From Phymorhynchus buccinoides (taxonomy: Eukaryota; Mollusca; Gastropoda; Neogastropoda; Raphitomidae): 64,000 nt of DNA. The stretch lies in contig CM065682.1 in the NCBI GenBank assembly GCA_017654935.2, positions 43,633,321 to 43,697,320 of the forward strand, written 5' to 3'. A program made the position numbers and the translations under genes. Positions within the stretch are counted from its first letter, which is position 1, and each line of letters begins with the position of its first letter. The notes under the pieces are model-generated. The model saw only the letters and a list, made by a program, of their open reading frames with translations. It was not told the origin of the DNA and ran no database searches. Of this stretch, positions 59,197 to 64,000 are shown piece by piece.

Positions 59197-61759
59197 CAGG
59201 CAGGCGTGCAGGGACATTCCCAGGTATGCACACATGCATGCTTGCCCATGGACATGCACACATGTGCGCACGTACATGCTCACACATACACACTTTCAAA
59301 CATGTCTCATCGTACTGTACCCAAACTACATAATAAACACAATAAAACTGGTACATGAAATAATGTATGTTTGAAAATTTGATAAAATGTGACCCAGCGC
59401 CACGAAAGTGACATTAAGTGATTAAGTCGCTGGGCTAGTTTCCCACAACAGGCTTGGAAAGTCAAAAATCTCGTTTTCTGTCAATTTTGAGTTATGGGTA
59501 TTTTCGTGTTCTCTAACATCTTATCTTTCATATTTGTAAAGGAAAATCTTTAATATGGTCTCTAAGTGGTCTTATAAATGCTTTAAAACGAGTAGGTGAA
59601 TGCATTTTCTTCAGCTAGGCTGGACTTTTGACTGTTTTCTCAAAATGGCCGATGCTCTCCCTACTAACTTTACATGCTCATAAATCTGGAACGGAAAATG
59701 ATACCAGATTGGTTCTTGCATCATTAGAAAGAGAATTGTCTGCAGTTTTCAAATGCATAATTTTCTCAGAAATGTTAATGTCCCTTTCGTGGTGCTGGGT
59801 CACAAATGTGCAAACATAACTAACTCTGGCAATGTCAAATGCAAGCTGTAAAGCACAACAGCTTTGGACTAACACATATAATAAGATAAGACCAGGGTTC
59901 CCAAAAACATAGAGATTGTGCATATTTACACTCTTGACTGTCGGTTATTACTCTTTAACCCCTTCCCTGCCTGGCCCCGTACCTAGTATGGGGTGTGTGA
60001 TGTCAAATGGGGTGTGTGATGTGATTGATGATGTCATAACTGTTGATGTCATAGCCCTGAAATGATGATTTTTGTTTTAGACAACTTGGGAAAGATATAT
60101 AGATCTCTAGACAGTTTTTTTCCAGATTGAGTCTAACAGGTCTCGTTTTTTAAATTTTATAATAAAAGGGTTGTTTCTCTTTTTTTTTCTTCCCCGACAA
60201 TGAAGGGGTTAAACTTCTGATTTGTGTATTTGAATTATCCTTTTTCAGGAAATTGATTGCATAACCCATAATTTGATCATTTGTACTTTCAGCTAGAGTG
60301 TAGACCTTTGACACCACAGTATTGTGTAGAATTAGAAAGCTTGTAACTTGTTGGAAGAAAAGGCTCACACCCTCCAGTAAAATAGTTTCATACTTAAGGT
60401 ACTTCAACATTCATGAAAACTGTCTAAGCATATGAATGATGATAGTCTTAGCAAACAATATATGCAGTTTATAAAAGCAATTCAGAGACATTGAAAAATA
60501 TCAGTGTCTTTATGCACATGAGTTGGTTTATTTGGGTGTTTTTTGTGTGGGTTGAAGCAGGAGTTACAGGGTTTAAAACATTTCAACTTGATTCGCTCTT
60601 CCTCTTCTGTCCACACATGGGGTGTTTGTGTGCGTGTGTAGCTGTGTATGTGTGTCTTATAGAAATGAGAAAATAATAACATGTGCAGAGGAAGTGGAGG
60701 TGGCTTATCCATATATATAGTAACGTATTGTGTAAGCATCAAAGCGTATCTTTATCTTTTAAACTTTTGGAATGGAGGTAAAAAAACAACCACCTTAAAA
60801 ACTCGAAACAAGGGTTGAGTGTACCCTTTTAGAGTTGAAACAAATGGGGAACCGTTCTTAGGTCTTATTCTTCTTGATTTCAAATAAGATACTAATTTTG
60901 ATCAGAAATGTTAATCTGGAAATGAATTAATTCTCATCAGATTTGTTTGTGACTTTCTCAAACGACTCGGAATGTTAGTCAAACTTGAAAATCAACAAAC
61001 TTCTGGACATACTTTTCAAATAATCTTCGTCTGTTAGTAGTCTAGCCAAAAATTGATGTGAGATTTCAATTGTCGTACTTATCTGTGATTTTAATTGTAC
61101 GTATCAGTGAGTATTTCACTATATTTGTCTTTCTTCTTCTCAGAGTTTCTTTGCATTTTGATTGGTTTTGATGCACTTACTATGCATAAATGCACACTAG
61201 TGGGAGCCCTGATATTGTTTAAATTTTTATGCTTTGAATAAATTGCTGTGCGCAGACCATAGAGACGTAAGTCAAAATTGGTCAACTTCGATGTGTTGGA
61301 CTCACCAGTTGATCAAGACAAGCTGCATCATCCAACAAAGCTGTGAAACAGCAATTTGCAAAGATAAAACACTGATGGTGACGCTAAGTGAAATGACTGA
61401 AAGTTTGAGCTTTCCATTCCTCTTTGAAAATTGACCGTAATACACCTTGACCAAATGTTTGTTGTTATGCTTGATGTATGCGATATAAAAAGCTTAACGG
61501 CTTATCTTGTCCCTACTACTACTACTGCTACATGTGAAGTTATATCTTTTGACTTACCTCTCTTTGATCTGCGCATGGCAAAATGTTGGAGTGAGAAAAA
61601 CAAAAATGAGCCTTTAAGATTTGTATCATTTCTCCCTTTTCAAATTGAGTTTCCATGCCTGCAGGTTGTGACTCGAAGAAAACAGTCTGCCAAGCCTCCA
61701 GTATTTAGTTTGTCTGGCAATTCCAATACCCGCGATGTCAGTAGTCAGCCACAGTGTGG
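43570..61759 (+). CDS. CDC27: CDC27/APC3 (anaphase-promoting complex subunit 3), 5' half
   Basis: TPR scaffold subunit of the APC/C ubiquitin ligase. Family knowledge: APC3 homodimerises through its N-terminal TPRs, and its C-terminal TPRs bind the IR tails of CDC20/CDH1. Exons: 43570-43593, 46134-46209, 46739-46886, 48136-48261, 55128-55225, 55676-55923, 56929-57032, 57344-57406, 57749-57881, 61665-61759. All phases agree (total 1115 nt, 371 residues plus 2 nt). Residues 1 to about 158 are N-terminal TPRs: QEPVQAAIWDALNHYSFGDA, NEALYLLATCYYRAG, TPQCKFLMAKCCLD, KACECYKKSLKLNPLLW. Residues about 159-371 are the Pro/Ser/Thr-rich linker ending PPVFSLSGNS...RDVSS. The C-terminal TPR half lies beyond the window. 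Introns are full of transposons, including a 6.2-kb DIRS element. Confidence 0.93.
43800..43847. repeat. (CTT)n microsatellite
   Basis: A trinucleotide CTT run in CDC27 intron 1; the Phe-rich and Lys-rich ORFs over it are artefacts. Confidence 0.95.
43890..44205 (+). mobile_element. CR1-like LINE C-terminal fragment
   Basis: Across frames: LEYGNVIW-like trace, EDIEILENVQRRATKMIPEL, DKTYVERLK, then YFGLRVVTAWNNLPDQIASA. This is the VQRRAT...WNNLP core of LINE ORF2 C-termini. Frameshifted and internally deleted. Confidence 0.75.
44471..44496. repeat. Poly-G run
   Basis: A G homopolymer of about 25 bp; the proline-rich minus ORF is an artefact. Confidence 0.95.
44590..45600 (+). mobile_element. 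CR1/L2-like LINE RT C-terminal half
   Basis: VVSGVPQGTIVGPQLFILFI, then a catalytic motif that reads LFTDDCIVYL (usual F/YADD, so Ala to Thr), LQQDLNTLSTWEKRWGMEFH, VCPHLDYSSTVWNSH, IEAVLRRVARFVNNCYD, MLSMLKWECLEARRT, FFPTTIPVWNSLSAIA and a stop at 45600. At least two frameshifts. Starts abruptly before RT block 4, so 5'-truncated. Lies in CDC27 intron 1. Confidence 0.85.
45951..45975. repeat. Poly-G run
   Basis: A G homopolymer in CDC27 intron 1. Confidence 0.95.
46134..46209 (+). CDS. CDC27: CDC27 exon 2
   Basis: AAIWDALNHYSFGDAIFLAE and RLYSE. Acceptor ATTTCAG, donor GAAG/GTGAGT (phase 1). First TPR helices. Confidence 0.92.
46739..46886 (+). CDS. CDC27: CDC27 exon 3
   Basis: V-SNNEALYLLATCYYRAGRP to FLMAKCCLDTKK. 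Acceptor TTTAATAG. The donor is the slightly weak AAAAA/GTCAGT, chosen because it restores KKYAEAERM across the junction (phase 2). Confidence 0.92.
46916..47396 (+). mobile_element. DNA transposon remnant with BED-like zinc-finger ORF
   Basis: Termini CAGACCTGTTTACTC and (right) GGGTAAACAGGTCTG are inverted repeats, flanked by the direct repeat TATAGT at 46910-46915 and 47397-47402. Inside, ATG at 47052 opens an 83-residue ORF: basic N-terminus, SQKYLKVPGITSSRLGDEHA, then HCKYCNVDFKISHGG. The C-x-x-C arrangement resembles the start of a BED or similar transposase zinc finger; the frame stops before the expected His pair. So the element keeps the 5' coding end of a transposase and has lost the catalytic part. 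It inserted in CDC27 intron 3, just after exon 3. Confidence 0.75.
48136..48261 (+). CDS. CDC27: CDC27 exon 4
   Basis: YAEAERMLAGNLLTKSKSCE, then FGTSACHVFSLLGQVY. Acceptor TTTTCAG, donor AG/GTAGGG (phase 2). Confidence 0.93.
49092..51865 (+). pseudogene. DIRS gag-like region with internal GC-rich repeats
   Basis: Disconnected plus-strand frames rich in Ser/Pro/Arg. The clearest are 50608-51249 (SEFQSDFESDLELDPQSEVP) and 51308-51604 (KERFALSSPSGVGL-type segment, then ESVPPVLESSSKRKSADSQK), then an Arg/Ser-rich end. About 50.1-50.43 kb is a tandem duplication of a unit rich in CCGGTTCTCCCGGT. This fits the first ORF of DIRS elements by position and composition, not by a diagnostic domain. Confidence 0.5.
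53134..54410 (+). pseudogene. DIRS RNase H end and tyrosine recombinase, frameshifted
   Basis: PMWPTSHWFPELLDMAQDGP (53134-53391 frame) is the conserved end of DIRS RNase H. The recombinase N-domain starts RLGLRSQGFSTRTVDLLVAS, with DLRWATWFAFCQERKFDPLR and LSGYRAVLIS. The catalytic region has RLSRRLSGFHALRG (first Arg), AHELRAISSSLA (His-x-x-Arg), AFWKSQNTF (Trp) and QFYLRD (Tyr). So the R-H-R-Y set is visible, but frameshifts near 53960 and 54110 break the frame. Stop at 54408. Confidence 0.8.
55128..55225 (+). CDS. CDC27: CDC27 exon 5
   Basis: KTDRIQKACECYKKSLKLNP, then LLWKSYEALCQL. Acceptor CCCTACAG, donor TTG/GTAAGT (phase 1). It lies only about 95 bp after the right end of the DIRS element. 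Confidence 0.93.
55676..55923 (+). CDS. CDC27: CDC27 exon 6
   Basis: Begins GAKVDPNQAFSM, matching the xPDPDQxF end of the N-terminal TPR region. It then becomes Pro/Ala/Thr-rich linker to TPATLDTNS. Acceptor TGCCTCAG, donor AGT/GTAAGC (phase 0). The sequence is GC-rich compared with its surroundings. Confidence 0.88.
56576..56642. repeat. (GT)n/(CG)n mixed microsatellite
   Basis: GT tract, a CATGCATGCGCGCG centre, then GT tract; alternating purine-pyrimidine throughout. Confidence 0.93.
56929..57032 (+). CDS. CDC27: CDC27 exon 7 (linker, tentative)
   Basis: TTPRTICSEWTPDNPTQDVK and then NGDIWAPVRRSKHV. No recognisable similarity, as expected for this variable linker. It is supported by an acceptor (CTATCGTCCAG), a donor (CAA/GTAAGC), and because an exon with length of 3n+2 is required here to join exon 6 (phase 0) to exon 8 (phase 2). 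Confidence 0.5.
57259..57323 (+). pseudogene. Decayed tandem duplicate of CDC27 exon 8
   Basis: GAGAGTGAG...GATCCGTACTTATTAAG...GTTTCCC and the ending TTACAGTGAG parallel exon 8 (GAGAGTGAGCGTGAAGGATC, CGTACCTATCAAAGTATTGT, CCCAGGTGAG) 85 bp downstream. It has a 2-base deletion and an in-frame TGA, and its donor GT is altered, so it is non-functional. Confidence 0.65.
57344..57406 (+). CDS. CDC27: CDC27 exon 8
   Basis: QESEREGSVPIKVLFPYLSP. Joins to exon 9 to give LSPSFGVMNLE, matching the conserved LSP..PSFG-LE linker motif. Acceptor GTTGCAG, donor CCCAG/GTGAGT (phase 2). Confidence 0.75.
57749..57881 (+). CDS. CDC27: CDC27 exon 9
   Basis: FGVMNLETASGLDINNPSLP to DTVLDAKAPSKK. Acceptor CTGTGCAG, donor AAG/GTAGTA (phase 0). 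Confidence 0.9.
58141..58343. mobile_element. TTAA-type MITE, copy E
   Basis: Left TTGACCCTTTTACTGCCA, right GGGAAGGGTTAA. The interior (reverse) shares GATGTCAT...TTTGATGTCATAGCTTTGG with copies D and F. Left TTAA mutated to TTGA. In CDC27 intron 9. Confidence 0.7.
59157..59193. repeat. (CA)n microsatellite
   Basis: A CA tract in CDC27 intron 9. Confidence 0.95.
59388..59804. mobile_element. MITE with 30-bp terminal inverted repeats
   Basis: TGTGACCCAGCGCCACGAAA (continuing GTGACATTAA) pairs with TTAATGTCCCTTTCGTGGTG (continuing CTGGGTCACA) with two mismatches. 417 bp, no ORF. Superfamily not assigned. In CDC27 intron 9. Confidence 0.85.
59955..60212. mobile_element. TTAA-flanked MITE, copy F
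   Basis: TTAACCCCTTCCCTGCC pairs with GACAATGAAGGGGTTAA. The interior includes GATTGATGATGTCATAACTG, and GGGGTGTGTGATGT occurs twice. In CDC27 intron 9. Confidence 0.8.
61665..61759 (+). CDS. CDC27: CDC27 exon 10
   Basis: VVTRRKQSAKPPVFSLSGNS, then NTRDVSSQPQC. Acceptor CCTGCAG, donor GG/GTAAGT (phase 2). This is the last exon seen; nothing matching later CDC27 sequence lies in 61760-64000. Confidence 0.9.
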
Positions 61760-62153
61760 GTAAGTCTCAATGTTGCCTCATGTTTTTATTTTTATGTTCA
61801 TAATTGTTATTGATGTTAATATCGCATCTATTTCTGGCTAAAGACCAAGCATTTTTATTATAATTATTTTAATTTTTAATTTTTTTTTAATATTTAAATA
61901 ATAACAAGTTTAGGCCTTTAGTTGCATTTTAGGAGAGATCATAATGAATGAAAGCAATGCTGAAACTTTTCCTTTTCCTTCTGAGGATGGATTATCAACC
62001 ATTTTATGAAAAGAAAATAAGGAATAACCATGTATGCTGCAAAGCTATGTATAATTTCTACATTTATAACACTAACTTTCAGAACCTTTACCAACGGTTT
62101 TCTTGTATGCAGAGACAATGTTAAGAAAATAACAACAAACATTAATTGTGCCA

Positions 62154-63197
62154 TTAACTCTTAGCATCCTATAAGGAAGTGGCAGAGTCAAGCCCACAAT
62201 CCTGTAAGGATTTGACAGAATGAGGAAGAAATGGGTATGCTTATTCAAAATATTATATTGAAATTATTTATGAATAAAAGTTAATGAAACTTTGTAGTAA
62301 TCTTGTTATGATATTGTTTTCTGTGTTGACAATGTTATTTTTGCCAATCTGACATTTTTTGGTGTTTATTTTGATTGATTATTACCCAAAAAATAAAAAA
62401 TAAAGGTGTTCAACAAAGATGTTAAAAAACAATGTGTGGTGTGTTTATTATTAAAACATTGCAAGCACAAGTCACTTACATGATCAGAGAAACACTAAAA
62501 GCACAAAATAAACTTAGTACTTGCCTTTCCGTAGTATTTTGGTTATGCAATTAACGGGTAAAAATTAGGTTTGGTTACGCACACCTGTCGGTCTTACTGC
62601 CGATTATTCGCAATCGTAGTTTTCATGTGAAAAGTATCTCTACTTTGTACAAAGTGTTAAATCACTCTAAGTCCGATAAAAAAAATCATTGAAACTGTCC
62701 AATTCGCTGTCTAAAACAGTGTCCGAATGCTCGGCAGATGACCGGTTGTCGGAATCGTTCGATTGATTTTCTGCCGATCGATAGTCAAAGTTAACCATAG
62801 TAGGCACTGCACTAGCATGAGTCTCAACAGTCACGTCACTCTGGCCCCTATAACTAAGTCCAAAAGCACAATTGGCACACAATTTATTGGTAAAAACATC
62901 GATAACATCGTCATTCATCGTTCGGATCGCCGCCATTTTTATGAAAAAAATTTGTCCCCCAAAAATTTGAAGAAAATCGATCAAATTTAGCCTTCAATCG
63001 ACCTCCCTGCAAATGGCAGCCATTGTAACAGGAAGTCGAATGCTTTCCGGCTGTCGTTAAAGCTTCCTCTCTGCATTAGAGAGTTCCCACTTCCTTAGCA
63101 ATATGACTAAACAACGTGCGTGGATAGGTGCGCTTTCATGCGGTTTAGGACTGACGGTGAGGTGCGGATCGGTGCGCTATTGGACGCTAAGAGTTAA
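62154..63197 (-). mobile_element. 1-kb TTAA element (piggyBac-like) with an ORF
   Basis: TTAA at both ends (62154-62157 and 63194-63197). Inverted tips CTCTTAGCATCC and GGACGCTAAGAG. A minus-strand ORF with ATG at 62936 encodes 89 residues: MAAIRTMNDDVIDVFTNKLC, then a Ser/Asp/Glu-rich acidic tail (SNDSDNRSSAEHSDTVLDSE). Acidic N-terminal regions are typical of piggyBac-type transposases; the catalytic DDD domain is absent. Probably an internally deleted, non-autonomous element. Lies downstream of CDC27 exon 10. Confidence 0.7.
62667..62936 (-). CDS. Acidic ORF in TTAA element (possible transposase N-terminus)
   Basis: 89 codons from ATG at 62936 to a stop at 62667. It has a Cys pair (LCANC) and a C-terminal acidic/serine segment. 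No complete domain. Position between TTAA-bounded inverted tips suggests a truncated piggyBac-like transposase; other origins are possible. Confidence 0.4.
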   Translation of the reverse strand: MAAIRTMNDDVIDVFTNKLCANCAFGLSYRGQSDVTVETHASAVPTMVNFDYRSAENQSNDSDNRSSAEHSDTVLDSELDSFNDFFYRT

Positions 63198-63581
63198 TTG
63201 AAGTGGGGGTGAAAATTGAATAGGACAAGAGACACAAGAACAAAAACAATATCCAGCTAACTCATGTTGCTGAGGGGTTACTATAGCATTCAGCCTGTAG
63301 TTTCTATGCAGCTACTGAGGGTCCAAAGGGTCAAGAGATGATATGAAGAGCTGTATTTTATTTTGTTTTTATTTATACACTGAAATTTTCACATAGGGAA
63401 TATTATTATGGTATTATATTGTTTGTGCAATCTATACCAGAATTGGCATATTCTTCCAAGTGATGATGGTGGAATTTGATGTAAGCTTGAGTTTATTCGG
63501 AACATCAGTTTGTTCAAAAGATGTGGCAGCAGTATCAATTTCCCCCCCCCATTGGTCATGGTATGTGTCTGTAAGACTTGT

Positions 63582-63821
63582 TGGTAAAGGTCAAGATGTG
63601 CCACACCCCCTGCATTTCTCGGTTAATTCCATTTTCCCGTTTTTGCCTTTCTTACCAAACATAAAGCTGTATTTTATGAACCTTTTTAGCTAATAACCTT
63701 TTTGGAATACTAACCCTAACCCTAGGCCATTATCTAATAGGACCCCCCCCCCTATGTATTTCAGTACACAGCGCCATTTGTCACAGTCGTGGTTCATTGC
63801 ATTTTCCCGTCTTATAGGGGT

Positions 63822-63856
<35 letters not shown>

Positions 63857-64000
63857 AGGGTTAGGGATAGGGTTAGTATTCCAAAAAGGTTATTAGCTAA
63901 AAAGGTTAATAAAATACAGTTTTATGTTTGGTAAGAAAGGCAAAAACGGGAAATAGCAATTAACCGAGAAATGCAGGAGGGGTGGCACATCTTTACCTTT
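63582..64000. mobile_element. Foldback MITE with telomere-like arms, copy 2
   Basis: Begins GGTAAAGGTCAAGATGTGCC and ends GGCACATCTTTACCTTT at the window edge. Arms contain CTAACCCTAACCCTAGG and GTAGGGTTAGGGATAGGGTT. A poly-G run of about 30 lies near 63822-63855. The central CATTTGTCACAGTCGTGGTT matches the centre of copy 1 reversed. It may extend a few bases beyond the window. Confidence 0.85.

Noticed and set aside
61760..64000. Further CDC27 exons
   Set aside because: No frame matched the later linker or C-terminal TPRs; the region is a TTAA element, AT-rich intron and a MITE.

Overview
This is a repeat-rich piece of a eukaryotic nuclear genome, most likely a marine mollusc (probably a gastropod). 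That placement is inferred from the mix of very long GA/CT and CA/GT microsatellites, CR1/L2-like and I-like LINE fragments, a DIRS-type retroelement, TTAA-flanked MITEs and foldback elements, together with spliced genes that match conserved animal families. The window also contains two assembly gaps of exactly 500 N (17501-18000 and 33716-34215), whose true sizes are unknown.

Two genes are well supported, and they diverge from each other. On the minus strand, 34710-37812 holds the first four coding exons of a membrane-anchored SPFH/Band 7 (prohibitin/stomatin-like) protein. On the plus strand, 43570-61759 holds the 5' half of CDC27/APC3, the TPR scaffold subunit of the anaphase-promoting complex. 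I reconstruct ten CDC27 coding exons with fully consistent splice phases. They start with a 24-nt first exon (MLLQEPVQ) and encode 371 residues before the window ends; the C-terminal TPR half lies beyond the right edge. Weaker gene pieces are a WD40-like exon (about 19.57-19.72 kb, minus), a BED-like zinc-finger first exon running into the second gap (34216-34420, minus), an acidic first exon (32360-32542, plus) and an unrecognised ORF (18120-18326, minus).

Layout: 0-17 kb is gene-free and holds a 26-bp satellite, LINE tails, a 1.3-kb foldback element, a 57-bp satellite that is open in one frame, a near-perfect hairpin MITE and a second foldback element with an internal 53-bp satellite. 17-27 kb has TTAA MITEs, three LINE 3' pieces, two copies of a roughly 550-bp dispersed family, a foldback element with telomere-like arms and a 30-copy 45-bp satellite that stays open for 491 codons. 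27-33 kb is dominated by CR1/L2-like LINEs, including a nearly complete but frameshifted copy at 29.0-32.2 kb. 34-43 kb holds the Band 7 gene, MITEs, a third foldback element and nested LINE debris. From 43.5 kb onward everything lies in CDC27 introns. These carry a 6.2-kb DIRS element with intact inverted termini and internal complementary region, a zinc-finger-bearing DNA transposon remnant with clear target duplications, several MITEs, a 1-kb TTAA element with its own ORF, and a decayed tandem duplicate of one CDC27 exon.

The genes do not form a pathway. What ties the window together is transposon biology: most non-coding structure here is an inverted-repeat, tandem-repeat or LINE-derived element.
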